Source of the DNA: Micropterus salmoides
Taxonomy: Eukaryota > Chordata > Actinopteri > Centrarchiformes > Centrarchidae
Assembly (NCBI RefSeq): GCF_014851395.1
Contig: NW_024041150.1
Span: 35,599,585 to 35,663,584 of the forward strand
Length of the DNA stretch: 64,000 nt
Reading direction: 5' to 3'
The notes below the pieces were generated by a model. It worked only from the letters and a program-made list of their open reading frames with translations. It was not told where the DNA came from and made no database searches. A program made the position numbers and the translations under genes. Below, one piece after another: positions 12,085-23,279 of the stretch. How positions within the stretch are numbered: the first letter of the stretch is position 1; every line of letters begins with the position of its first letter.

Positions 12085-12300
12085 CTTGATCCCAGATTAT
12101 GGGGAGATGTGCAATTACTGCAGCGCCATTCATCTTTTCATTTATCTCTTCAATTCCTCCAATTACACGATCAATAAGCCCCGGATCAATTGAAATAATG
12201 TTGCCCTGACCCATTAATGACCTTTTATGGCCTTTTAATGCATATGGGTGCTTTGCTAAGTCTGTTAACCTTTAGTGACTTGCGGTTAATGAGGCCGTCG
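12085..12300. promoter_or_regulatory. Candidate conserved non-coding element
   Basis: The stretch has the texture of vertebrate developmental enhancers: high complexity, no simple repeat, many ATTA/TAAT cores (for example GCAATTACTGCAGCGCC, CCAATTACACGATCAATAAG, CCATTAATGACC). It contains no transposon ends and no splice-bounded frame. It lies about 6 kb upstream of the kinase promoter. This is inference from composition alone; no alignment was available. Confidence 0.3.
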
Positions 12301-13384
12301 GTTCCAAAAGTCCAACTGAAATCCAAATTAGTTATATTGTAGTCAAAAATAAAAATAAGGTTTCTGAACACAGGACAACTGATTTACAGATATATACACT
12401 TTAGCACACACAAAATAAATGCTTTTTATTTCAGTGGACTCAAACATAAGCCATGCATTAAGAAAAAGTGTAATTTGTCTATTATCAATTTAAACAGTTA
12501 TAGTTGATTTTCAACTACAATGCAAATTCAAATAATCTGCTATTTATATAACAGCAGTCCGAATATGTGGACTTTGTTGCATTATTTGGGAAGGCTTACA
12601 GTTGAATCCTGAATCCTTACAGCTATTTTTGTGTAAACCATTTCAAGATCCCATTTTCCCACATTGCCGCGTCTGTAAATTGACTCAGTATCACACAGGT
12701 TGTAAAGACCAAAGTGTTTTCATCCCAAAGAGGTCAGAATCATGACTGTAATCAAAAGGGTTCAAGAGCAGTAACCATGTTATTTTGGGATATGTCATTT
12801 TCAGATATAAAAGAAATAGTAGTAGTAACTGTTTTAATGTATTCCATCTTTCAGTTTTTAAGGAAAAACTGCCCAGTATGTCACAAATGGAAAAAAGGGA
12901 GCTTAACTTGTGTAATGATTCTGTGAATGTAAGGATTTTCTTTCTCCCCACAGAAATAACTGCTAACGGACATCTGTGAATGCACTTACGTGACTCATTT
13001 TTTATTTGTGTGTAGGCTTATTTTAAGATCTGATGTAACCATTTCTTAGTGGTGTGTGTGGGGAGGTAACAGTGTGGGAGCCTGGTTTGATTGTGGGTGG
13101 TGAGAACATGGGATTAGGACTGGGATTCAGGCATTTCTCATATGAGATGTTTGTCACCGAGTTCGTCTCATAACACAGGCTTCCAGGATGTTGTACTCTA
13201 ATAGTGATGATGAGTTTAATTAATACACTTATTTGTTTTCTTGCTGAGAGTTAGATGAGAAGAACGAGAAGAGCTAGCTATCTTTGCTGGGCCCAAACAC
13301 TAGAAAACATGTCACTTTTACATGTCTGTTTTTGGATTGAGCAACAAAGATATAATGTAGGCTATTCATTAGTGAGCTTGTGAG
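12301..13384. other. Non-coding DNA, no gene seen
   Basis: Only short frames without motif or splice support are present. Confidence 0.5.
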
Positions 13385-13565
13385 GTGCTAGTGGGCAGAT
13401 TTTTCCAGGCTAGCTGTTTCTAGCTCTGTTTCCAGTTTTAATGCTAAACTAATCTAGCTAGCTGCTGGCGGTAGCTTCATATACTTTTACTGTACAGACA
13501 TGAGAATGGTATCGGCCTACTCATCAAACTCTCGGCAAGAAAGCAAATACTTCCCTAACGTGACC
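13385..13565. repeat. Dispersed fish repeat fragment
   Basis: It carries GCTAGCTGTTTCTAG, GCTAACTA-like and TGTACAGACATGAGAATGGT text followed by CTCGGCAAGAAAGCAAATA, matching the family seen at 10425-10600. Confidence 0.6.
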
Positions 13566-13836
13566 AATAAGAGTATATGTTAGAAATATGTTTAAAAAGC
13601 AGAGCTGCCAACTCTCACACATTGAGCGTGAGAGTCACGCAAGTGACACCTTTCTCACGCCCCACATCAATTTTCACACCCATTGGAAAAAATATAACTT
13701 ATAAGGCTGACTTGGCGCAAATCAACTCCACCAAGCTGGTGCGACACCGGTGTACACTGTGACAGTAATCAAGCAAACCCGCTCTTGCGCAGTTAGTGGC
13801 AGACAGTTTTTGACTGAGTGGTAATGTAGCTGGTAG

Positions 13837-14070
13837 ATATCCAACGAAAGTTAAAGTCAAGGGCAATAGTGGTCGTTTGCCAGGATCGTCGATACTAATC
13901 CTGGCAAACGACCCCACTGAGGTTAAATAGCTGAGTTTCCCTACCAGTCAGTCAGAACTGAAGAAGTCCCTTGGATGAGCGACGAAACATCTTCCAGTAT
14001 CTTCAACCAAGTGCAATTGCCCTTGACTTTAACCTTCGTTGGATAACTATGACTGAGAATATTCACAGAC
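13837..14070. mobile_element. Fold-back retroelement fragment with 13-bp target-site duplication
   Basis: ATGTAGCTGGTAG occurs exactly at 13824-13836 and at 14071-14083, framing a 234-bp insertion. Near its left edge TATCCAACGAAAGTTAAAG starts a roughly 30-base arm that reappears inverted near 14010-14045 (CTTTAACCTTCGTTGGATA). A second perfect 16-bp inverted pair, GGTCGTTTGCCAGGAT and ATCCTGGCAAACGACC, lies at about 13871-13912. The text TTGGATGAGCGACGAAACAT and the right end GAATATTCACAGAC are typical of a common fish element. The inverted, truncated structure plus the duplication fits a Penelope-like retroelement; that family name is inference. Confidence 0.65.
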
Positions 14071-14083
14071 ATGTAGCTGGTAG

Positions 14084-15735
14084 AGTTTTGCTATATAAAA
14101 ATGTAAAAACTGAAGCGCAGCATTATTAGGGACTGTGAGCTGCACAGAGCTGCTGAAGTTAACGTGTGGATTTTTGGTGAGATTTCTGCTGATCTCAAGT
14201 GTTTTCAGTTAGTTTCGTTTTGCACGGGCCTCATCCATACAGTGCCAAATGTGTCCTTTCTGAAGGTAGCCTATCATAACAGCTGAGCAAGTAATTGTGA
14301 TTAAATTATGACGTTATTCTCATAATAATCTTTGTGGACATGTCAGATTTTTAATGTGCAAAAAGTTTTGAACATCCATACTAGGAGTTTCTAACTGAAT
14401 TACAATAAATTATCCTTGAGGTGAAAAGGAGCCACAGGCACATTTAAACAGGTTAGTTCCCCAAACAGACACAAAGAGGAGGGAAAACCAATCATGAAGG
14501 AAAAGCAAATACAGAATGTTAGAAAGCCTTCTATATGCATTTTATTATTAATATTTTGAATATTTTGAATTGTCCCCTGCTGCCTGAATTTAGTGTTTCC
14601 GTTTACATAGCCTACATAAAAACATTTCCGCCATAAATTGATGCGGAAAAGTCAAGAATTAGTGAAGAAAATTTCACCAGAATGCAGGAAATGCTAAAAT
14701 TTTTCTGGGGAGGACCCCACGCTAGATAAGCAGCCCCTCCATTGCTAAAGGAAAGCCTAAATACAGTCTCAGTCAGTGAAAGACTCCCAAATACCTAGGT
14801 TTGGTCAAATTAAGGCTATGATGTCTGGAGGTTAGCAAGTATGCTGACCACACTGATCTGACCATGATTATTAACATTGCTTTTCATCTACACATTCTTT
14901 TGAATGTGGCTGTTGAACTTTTAAAACAAAATTCCTGAGGATTAAAGAAGGATGACCCTGACACCTACTCATCAATTGAACCGACCTTCAATACCGAATC
15001 TCACTCCAAACTAAATTTAAAAGTTGGCAGCCCTGAAAAGAAGTTTATAAACACATACATGCAACCGAAAATCCAGACATCCGGACATAATGAATAAAGG
15101 ATGAGTAAAAAATGAACTGTATGACAAAATACTGTTGCATTTACAGAACTACTGAGAAATCCCTGCAAACAGCAGCAGTACCAATATGAATACAAAGCAT
15201 AAGCAATGTCTGCAATGTGTTAGCTGCACATTATTAAAAAGATAAACATGGGGGTACGAGGATAACTGCTTGTGAAAGATTAGTACAGGATGTGCGACAG
15301 GATGTTCGCATTTGCATGATGATAATGACAGTGCAGTAATTTGCCCTCAGTTTGATACGTAACACGGAGCCGTTAATTATCACTTTATCAGTTTCTTTTA
15401 TTGCAGAGCTCTGATTGCTGCTCCTGCTGCGAACAGCAACCTGTGAGCAGCTCCCGGCGAGAGCTCGATGGAGGTGCCACAGAGAGAGAGAGAGAGGGAG
15501 CGAGAGAGCTTTACTTCTTATTCCTCCACATTTCTTCCTCATCCCTCTTTCTTCCCTTCCTTTGCAGATTTGGGAAGTAATGTGACGACTTTGGTTTTGT
15601 GGGCAAAATAAATTAAAATAAAAACACATGATTTACCTGTTGGTGAGGTATAACGATCACATTTCAATTAGAACAATCAAATTAAAGTTAAAGCTACATG
15701 AGGTAAGTAAAAACACCAAGTCTTTCAGCTTGTGC
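14084..15735. other. Non-coding DNA; possible conserved block at 15290-15440
   Basis: No gene is supported. About 15290-15440 is complex, TAAT-rich sequence (GCATGATGATAATGACAG, GCCGTTAATTATCACTTT) that may be a conserved non-coding element. A GA run sits at 15481-15510. Confidence 0.4.
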
Positions 15736-15739
15736 ATGT

Positions 15740-15990
15740 CATTAGAGGTGAATCATTACTCGATTAATCAAATAGTCGATTGAGCTAATTTTCAAGCAAA
15801 AATACAGATAATTCCAGCTTCTCCAATGCAAAGATTCTGTTTGTCTGAAGATACATTGTTATGAACTGAATGTATTTGGTTATTGGACTGTTTGATGGAC
15901 AAAAGGAGACATTTGAAGACATAACCTTGAATTCTGGGAAACTGGGATGGATATTTTTCAGTTTTTCATAGACAATTTATTGAGAAAATA
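15740..15990. repeat. Dispersed fish repeat (TCGATTAATC type)
   Basis: It begins TTACTCGATTAATCAAATAG, followed by TTCCAGCTTCTCCAATGC, GGACTGTTTGATGGACAAAA, GACATTTGAAGACATAACCT and TCTGGGAAACTGGGATGG. This order is familiar from a very common fish repeat. It is non-coding. Confidence 0.65.
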
Positions 15991-17170
15991 ACCGCCCTGT
16001 ATGTGATTTGTGTGTGAAGTGTTTTCTGTTCAGATGTATTTTTGTCCTTGGTCATCTTCCTCCCTCCCTCTGCTCCATGCTTTAGCCCTTCCTTCCCACC
16101 GTTGTCAAGGGCAACCGGAGGAAAGAGACAAATACAGTAACAAATCACTTGATCGGCGGGGGAATCCAGCAGGTGTGTGTCTGTTATTGTGCACGTGTCC
16201 TATTGTGCCCTTTTCCATGTCCCTGACCGACAGTTACAACTGGCAAAAATTCACACAAACACACGTGGAGCCTGAGAAGTGTGTGTGTGCGCGCACACAC
16301 GCGGTGTAAATGAAGTGACTCTTGGCAGGCTCACAGCTAATTCAGCATGAATATTTAATCAACTATAAACAAATTACTATTGCACTGGATGGTGCCAGTG
16401 TATGTGTTGTGTTAATGCATGTGTGTATCTTTCTCTGCCCTTGTATCTGTGTTAGAGTGCACATGTTGCTCGCTCTTTCTCTCTCTCCCTTATTAATGTG
16501 GATGTCTCTCCCTTTCTCATGGAGCTCTCTCTCTCTCTCCAATAGGTGTGGGCAGACTGCAGAAGTACAGATTTATGAGAGCAAACCAAGTTTTTAGAGC
16601 GTGTCTGGGCAGGATTCTGAGTGAATTAGATGGGTTATTGCCTGCAAGAGGAATGCTGTCGCTGGCTTCGAGCCATGCAACAGTTTGTACCTGGTCCTTG
16701 CATGCAAAAATCAAACATCAGTAAAAGCAATTGGATTTGACCTGCTCTTCAGCATGGTCCATACACTATTTTATTCATTTAAGAGTTTTTTTGGCATGTG
16801 AACTAATTTACTTACCACCCCTTGTCACAGGTTATGGCCTTAATGTGGACATGGTTAGTGAGCTGTTCAACCTTTGTATGATTTTAAGACACCTGAAGAG
16901 GTAAAAATACCCAATATTTCAAAAGAAATACCCACAAATCTTACATAAGTGAAAATATATTTTGTGTAATAGAAATATGGTTTCTTATCTCTTTAATGAT
17001 CATGAGCCTCAGGATCCCAAACCCCAGGGTGAGACATACTGGATTAAAAGACAATTATTTTGTGAGCCAACATGGACCTGAAGTCCTTTTGAACATCAAC
17101 AATTTCCTTGACAGCTGGGCAAACTTAGTCTGCTGATATGTGCTATAATCAAAAGCTCCTGTACCGCTGT
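15991..17170. other. Non-coding DNA with alternating purine/pyrimidine tract
   Basis: No gene is seen. The 18-bp palindrome GTGTGTGCGCGCACACAC at 16283-16300 alternates purine and pyrimidine and could adopt Z-DNA. CT-rich patches lie at 16460-16545. Confidence 0.5.
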
Positions 17171-17174
17171 ATTA

Positions 17175-17590
17175 GCCATATGTACAAAAATGTTATCACG
17201 ATAAAAAATGTAATATCAGTCGATATTGATAATTATCACAATAAATGTCAAATCATTAATTCTTTCAAGTTTAAAGGCTGACTTTTGCTCCTGAGTGAAA
17301 GTTGAAGAAACCAGATTATTAATTGTGGTTTTAAACTTTTGATGCCAAACAGTGGACAAATCTGAGACATTCAAAACAGTAATAATGATAAAATCTTTTT
17401 TTAACAAACATGCATGATTAAAATAAGTAAAATCCCTTTTCCGCAAAGAAAACATCTTACTAGAAAAGTTAAGTGCTGATTCGTTCATGATTCAAATGAA
17501 TTAAATCAAACTTTTATTGAACATTTGTTATATTTTTACTGAGGAATGTGATATCACAAAAATTGTTATAGTTTTGTTGGCCAGCCCTGT
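17175..17590. repeat. Dispersed AT-rich repeat, probable MITE
   Basis: The left end ATGTTATCACGATAAAAAAT and the right end, with GATATCACAAAAATTGTTAT and GGCCAGCCCTG, resemble the two ends of a fish repeat whose consensus ends in a pattern like TATCGCCCAGCCCT. The interior has no coding potential. Confidence 0.5.
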
Positions 17591-17594
17591 TGTG

Positions 17595-17992
17595 AACCCA
17601 AGTGTCAGGAAGGTTACTCTGGAAATGTAATGGGTTACTTACCCTATTTAAAATGTAATAGTAGTGTAACTATTACACTAACTATTACTGTTACTTTCTC
17701 AAAGTAATGTAACTTAGAACATTTGGTTGCTTTTCGAAATTTCTAAATGTTTTCAACTGTTAACCATTTTCAAAAGAAAGCTTGAGAAGCAATTTAACTG
17801 GAAAACAGTGGCGCTACAAATTCAAACATGAGAACCAATCAAAAGCATCAGGATAGCATCAAGTAACTGTAATTTAATTACACATTTTACCCAGTAACTA
17901 ACAGATTAGGCTACAGTTACATTTATTTTGTAATTAAATTAGGCCTACATAACTAAATTACAGGCAACTAGTTACTCCCCATCAGTGACTGT
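17595..17992. repeat. Dispersed repeat rich in GTTAC/GTAAC
   Basis: It runs from CAGGAAGGTTACTCTGG to CAACTAGTTACTCCCC with many short TAACTATTAC and GTAACTGTAATTTAATTAC blocks. The two ends are weakly inverted. This pattern is common in fish genomes. Confidence 0.55.
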
Positions 17993-18440
17993 CAAGCAGA
18001 GGTGTACTGATGTAATCAAACTGCAATAGCTAACGCCACATTGTGTTCAAAAACAACTGGAGGCCTAATTCTTCTTAAAAAAAAAAAAGTATTCTACGTC
18101 AATTCTACAAATGCAAAAATACAGAAACTGACCTGCTTCAGTCAACAGTGGCACAGAAACACATGTAAACACTGAGGAACCTCAGACCCATTGCTTTGGC
18201 TTTTACACTAGCATTTTCTAGGAAGTGCTTCAATGTAAAGAAACGCATTAACGTGATCTTAATCGATTTTTAATTGTTCAAATCAAAGCAACGCTGTAAT
18301 AGACTACCATACTCGCCTATGTGCTCCTGATGTTGTCAAAAGCAAACTTAATCACACATTCCTCAAAAAGCCCCCTCACCCAACGGGATATATCAGTTAG
18401 CATCTGGTTGTTAATTGATGTTTCTGTGTCTCCTCCTGTG
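17993..18440. other. Spacer upstream of the CpG-rich block
   Basis: No gene or repeat end is recognised between the last repeat and the CpG-rich promoter region. Confidence 0.5.
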
Positions 18441-18444
18441 TGTA

Positions 18445-19360
18445 TATCGGGCCCGTGCCTCCATCGCGCTCACTCCGGACGACGCGCGCATACGTGCGTG
18501 TGCGCGTTATTTGCTCTCCGTTTAACCTCGGAACAGCGATTCGAGGCGACTCGACACAACCGCTCGCGCTCTCTCTGTCTCTCTCTCCTCGCCCCCTCCT
18601 CTTCCTCCTCCTCCTCCTCCCTCCCTCCCTCCTCTTCCTACCTGATTCAGATCCGCTCCGACGCTATGCGTGTGACCGCGTCTCTCTCTGCAAGGCGAGC
18701 ACCACCGGAGAGACCCGCACGCTGCCGCTGCTGACCGCCGGCTGACAAGCGACCCAGGCCGGGCAACAGGAGCGGGGAGACGCCGCCGCTGATTGACCTC
18801 CGCCGGAGGAGAAGGCGGAACAAATTAACGGGCAAAGGTAAATAATAGCCATATGTTATCGACACATAGGGGGCTTATTCGTGCAGAGCAGAGGAGGTGG
18901 CCGCGCTGAAACGGTGGCCGTCCAGGTCGCTGACAAATGTTTTTGCGTTTATGACAGCTGAACCTGCTGAGCCCGTTTGACAAATATACAGGAGTTAAAT
19001 TGAATATTGCTGTTTATTTCCCGTGCCCGCCGAGAGCTCCTACAATAAACGGCGATATGGACGGAATGGATGATCAAGCTTGCTGAGGCGCACGACAGCC
19101 TGTTGTGCATCCGTTTTCCGTTTATTATTCATTTTTATTAGACCCGGAAGGCACAAAAACACAATTTAACAGACAGCAAACCCTCTTGTGTGTGCACGGC
19201 GTTTGTATACCAGTCTGTTTCTAAGATTTATGTGGGCAAGTTTTGGTGTCATCGGGGGGCGGCAGGGAAGTGAGATTGCAGACAGTTTTTTTTTTTTTTT
19301 CTGAATAACGTTGCCCACATCGTAATCAAGGAAACACACACGTGCGCGCCCGCCTGCACA
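18445..19360 (+). promoter_or_regulatory. dgkh: CpG-rich promoter region of the diacylglycerol kinase gene
   Basis: This is the only long stretch dense in CG dinucleotides and G+C in an otherwise AT-rich window, with its core at about 18460-18840. A CT-rich tract (18565-18640) precedes the presumed first exon and there is no convincing TATA box. The CpG density, the donor site at 18838 and the start-codon exon 1.2 kb downstream together mark it as the promoter and first exon of the gene. The exact transcription start cannot be read from sequence. Confidence 0.7.
18640..18837 (+). other. dgkh: Probable untranslated first exon of the kinase gene
   Basis: The sequence GGGCAAAG|GTAAAT at 18830-18843 is a good 5' splice site at the edge of the CpG core, so an exon very likely ends at 18837. 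Its left boundary is a guess. It contains a 22-codon upstream reading frame (ATG 18666-18668, TGA 18732-18734) that could damp translation if transcription starts left of it. The likely partner acceptor is at 20026/20027; an alternative is TTTTCTCACAG at 19764/19765. Confidence 0.5.
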
Positions 19361-20026
19361 TACACACCTATCCTACATGTAAGACATGTCACTTTTTGGG
19401 CGACTTAATAACGCTGCATGCTTAAAGACGTCGGCTCAAATAATGTATGGCACTTAAATAGCGGCTGCTCCGCGTGCAAGAGCGCGTGCGTTAATGAGCA
19501 TATGTTATGGCATGCAAAATGCAGGGTAATCTTTCTGTAAGTAATGAGCCATATGATGATCCATATAATGACCAACACTGTCATCATTACATCATCCTTG
19601 TACTGGGTTTGCCCCCCTTACCATAATGCTTCTCATTCATCTTCAGCATTGCCACCACCACAATCATCATCATCATGGTTTTGACTCTTGGCTAAAGGGT
19701 CGCTCTGTATCACAACTTAAAATACACAGGGCTGAACTGTAAAAACCTCACTGTTTTCTCACAGACGCTGGAAGAAGTAGAGAGGAACAGAGAAAGAGAA
19801 GTGGCCGTCATTGTCTCTAACTGAAAAGAGTGCGATGGAGGAGGAAGAAGAAAGATTAATTTCAGTAGAAGTAGTAGAAGGGAGTTGTGAGGGAGAGGCC
19901 ATTGTTTATATGTTCCTCAACTTCCAGCGAGGGAGCTGCCAGTCCCCCTCTCTTTCCAAACAGCTATAAAAACTCCAGTGAGCTTTTCTCTCCTAATCAA
20001 TAATTCATTCCTCCATCTTTTCCAGA

Positions 20027-20334
20027 TTTGGCCCTGGATAAAGAGATCGGCAAGAGGACGAGTGTGGCGTCCCGGAGCCTGCTGTCCCATTCGTCACCCT
20101 CTCCTCTCTTCCTCTACTTAGCCAAGCTTTCACCTCGCCAAACTCCACACCTCCATCTTCCATCTCTCCCACTTCTCCTCTTTTATTCAGAAGTCCTCGT
20201 CGTCTTTTGCTGCCGGCAAACTTTGCAGCCATTTCCACATCTGTGTCTTCTCACTTTCTCTGTCCTTCTTCCCATCTCGCTGGTCTCTTCCCTATCTCTC
20301 TCTCCCTTCCTTCGCTTTCGACTGTGAGCTTTTC
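20027..20334 (+). other. dgkh: 5' untranslated part of the start-codon exon
   Basis: A strong acceptor (CTCCATCTTTTCCAG|AT) opens the exon at 20027. The leader to 20334 is unusually pyrimidine-rich (long CTCTTCC and TCTCCC runs) and contains no ATG before the real start. If splicing instead uses 19764 the leader is longer. Confidence 0.55.
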
Positions 20335-20427
20335 ATGGCTTCTAAGCTAAACCCCAACGTCCTGTATGTGGCGGAGCACGGCGAGTCGCTGGGGTCGCCC
20401 CAAGCGGACTCTGAAAGGACTCATATT
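20335..20427 (+). CDS. dgkh: Diacylglycerol kinase (type II, eta/delta-like), first coding exon
   Basis: The product, judged from the next exon, is a lipid kinase that phosphorylates diacylglycerol to phosphatidic acid at membranes and tunes Ras/ERK and PKC signalling. This exon encodes 31 residues starting MASKLNPNVLYVAEHGES and ending ERTHI. The start context is TTTCATGG, with G at +4 but no purine at -3. The donor ATT|GTAAGT is near-perfect and phase 0. The sequence is polar with no signal peptide or membrane segment. It does not resemble the Ala/Gly-rich or Pro-rich N-termini I remember for mammalian eta and delta, so it may be an alternative or fish-specific first coding exon. Identification comes from the following exon, not from this one. 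Confidence 0.7.
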
Positions 20428-22175
20428 GTAAGTACTCTTTAATGTAGCTGCTAATTTGCAAAGCGGGGTCCAGCAAGGAAAAGTGTCCTATTCCTCTGTT
20501 ATAAAACACCACTGATCAAATTTCTTTGCCCAAATAAAGGACATCGGTTTTACAGCTACATAGTCTAAAGGGCGAATATGGTGCCAGATTTCCTTTGCAC
20601 TTATAAGAAACGTGCACAACTGAAGCTCTGCAGAATCAGAAAATCCTTCCTGCTTAATAAAAATCACTACTTTTGCTGCATTTGAAAACTTTTTAACAGC
20701 TTAATTTGACCAGGAGGGGTAATTAATTTAAATTAAAGGTTCACAATACCTGTTTATTTCATTCTGCAGAGGATACAATTCAGCATTCACATTCAACATT
20801 TTGTCTTTCTATTTTAAATGCCTTTAAAATAGAAAGACAAAACAAGCTGCTTCATCATTGGTGATTTCCCAGCATCTTAACATGACTTCATGTGTGGCAC
20901 AGTTACTTCCCATGCAAGCAGTCGAATGTTCTGAGCACACAGGAAGTGTGAATCAAAACGTAACCCATGCGTTCATAAGATGGGCACCAGAATGAACAAG
21001 TGAAGAGTGAAGTCCATTCATTTCTGATAAAGTTAAGCAACAAGAGAGACTCACTGCACGTTTCCATAAGCATGTTGCTCAAGAATCGTTAGTGGTCATA
21101 CTGTATTTATAGACGTCATAGTTTCCCTTTCGGTGTGTTTTATTTTTACAAGTAGTCGCTACAAGTTGCTTGCAAGAGCAAAATGGTTCCACAAAGTTAT
21201 TCCCAATTATATCTTTACTTAATAAATTGAAATATTACAGGAACAAATCAATTTCTTAAAAAAATCCATATGAAAACTCTGCAGCAAGGCTTTAGCTACT
21301 GATGACGCAGAGGTTGTGTCCTTGGGATTTATTATGGGGAATATACAGACCTAAAAGTGCACGTGAGGCAGAAACCAGTATTTTTCCTTAAAGAATAGTG
21401 TGCTTTAATTTGAAAATTTAAAAGAACGGAAAAAACACCCACAAATAATTAGCAAAAACTTCACAGTTAACAGAATTGATCCCTGGTGTAGTAGAGAACA
21501 ACCTGAGAACACCGCTTTTAGACCCTCATGTGAACACCTAAATGAATCAAATATGTAGAAATATCAAAATGGATGGATTTTGCAAACTTGAAGATCTCTT
21601 CTGAGGTATTTGGGGCTGCTTGAGCTTATGACCTCAGAAGTTCTCAAATCATGGCCACGCCTCTGTTTGGAATTAGTTATAGTTATGTAGTTAGATATTG
21701 ACCCTTGTTCAAATCTTCACACCAGATCTCAAGAAGTTATTCATCGTTCATTATTTCTGCATGACAAAATAGCTTTTTGGGCACAAACGACATGTTCACA
21801 ATTTAAAGGTTTTGGATAAATTTGACCCATTGTGTGCTGGTTGGCTATGACATGATGTTTCAAAGGCAGTCTAAAAGCAGGAAAAAACACAGTAAACTTG
21901 GTAGCTGCAGATCACTAAACCACTCACAGTCATTGGAATAGCATCCTTTCAGCCAAATCACATGCAACAAAGAAGAGTTTCCCATAAATCAACAGCTGAA
22001 CTTTAACTGCTACACCCACAACATTTTACAAGGAGGAGATTTTGGTTACTGATGTCCTCTCACGTGAGATTTAGGTGGCAACAACCTCAAAACTCTGTAC
22101 ATTTGAGCTTCAAAGGGCTCCAATATCTGACACAACTTTTTAGTAATTCTTATTTTGTTTTCCTTCTTCTTCCAG
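20428..22175 (+). other. dgkh: Intron between the two coding exons
   Basis: The intron runs GTAAGT...TTCTTCCAG. It is AT-rich, with no coding block. It contains a perfect 20-bp hairpin at 20799-20842, listed separately. Confidence 0.75.
20799..20842. repeat. Perfect 20-bp inverted repeat with 4-base loop
   Basis: TTTTGTCTTTCTATTTTAAA is followed by TGCC and then its exact reverse complement. The outer bases do not pair, so the stem stops at 20 bp. It is too short for a usual microRNA precursor. It may be a recent palindrome or the core of a small fold-back element. Confidence 0.9.
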
Positions 22176-22280
22176 GCTGGGGAAGCTGGAGAAGAGTCGT
22201 CAGACAGCGAGGGGGAACAAGAAGAGACATCGCACAAGTTGATCCGCAAGGTGTCCACCTCGGGACAGATTAGGGCCAAG
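22176..22280 (+). CDS. dgkh: Diacylglycerol kinase (type II, eta/delta-like), second coding exon
   Basis: This 105-bp exon is bounded by TTCTTCTTCCAG and AAG|GTAGGA. It is phase 0 at both ends and adds residues 32-66. It opens with an acidic, serine-rich segment (EESSDSEGEQEE), then KLIRKVSTSGQIRAK, the invariant-looking stretch that in DGK delta and eta sits just before the PH domain. RKVS is a basophilic-kinase-like phosphosite. The SSDSE-EQE pattern is closer to eta (dgkh) than to delta as I remember them, so the paralog is likely but not proven. In the family the next residues are a TSIKEG-like start of the PH domain, followed by two C1 domains, a split catalytic domain and, in some isoforms, a SAM domain. 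None of that is in this exon. I rate the family call high and the eta call moderate. Confidence 0.85.
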
Positions 22281-23257
22281 GTAGGAAAAGAGAGAGTGAA
22301 GGAGGATGTGTGTGTGTGGAGGCTGGATTATACACAGTGTTCCCAAAGCTTCAGGAATATCACTTGTTAACTATCAGCTTTTTGAGAGGTTTGTGTTCAA
22401 CACTGGGAAAGTCAGGAAACTGGCTTAAATCTTGTAAATGTCATATTAGAGAATTCTATTTTATAATTTATTCTTTCAACATTTTGTATTATAGATGTTG
22501 GTTTTCAGCTTTTTCTGGACATTTTAGACACATCAAACCACTTTTTATAGACACATTAAAACAGAACTTTTCCAGTGTAAAAAAGCAGCATTAGAAAACC
22601 AGAGAGGAATAAAATCTTAAGTAGTGCTTAGTGCTTTTGACTTAGTCAGGGAAAGTCATGGAAAAGTCATGAGATTTTCCATCAGGGCCACGCTGGGAGC
22701 CCTGATTAAACATTCGAGAAGAAGAGGTAATATAAACATTTAAACATCTCACTAAGGAGTGAGTGAGTGTGTTTGAAGCCATTTGAAGGACACTTGCCTT
22801 TTTCTGAGGCTGTAACACTTTACTTTCACACAAACTTTAACTCCCAACTTGTTAACTGCATCAGTCCATCCAATGAAGGATCTTTCACATTATCTGGATC
22901 TCCTCTCTGGTTGGTTGTCTCTGTCTTTATCAACACTTGTATGTGTCTGCTAAGATCAGCCGACTTCCAGCTCAGGCCCGGCCCCCCTTTACTGGCTGCA
23001 TCATTTTCCTCTCTTGCCGCCACTGTGATGGCGAGTTGTTTTCAAATCTCCGATAATCGCACTCTCTTATTGGACTCCTGATAGCTGCTTATTAGCCTGT
23101 GGAATGTTTTACAGTTAGTTATTGACAGTTTGATATTAGCCTCTTACTGGCAAATACACTCACACCTACAAATCCGCCTCATTAGTTATTGATGGACACT
23201 AATATTTTCTGTCCAAACGCACAGATGACAAATTTCCAAATTATTATCATACACGTA

Positions 23258-23279
23258 TGTGTGTGTGTGTGTGTGTGTG
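23258..23279. repeat. (GT)n microsatellite
   Basis: About 11 GT units, uninterrupted. Confidence 0.9.

Noticed and set aside
18321..18734. 137-codon frame over the CpG-rich promoter
   Set aside because: Arg/Ser-rich translation of CpG and CT-rich DNA. Only the short upstream frame from 18666 is potentially relevant.
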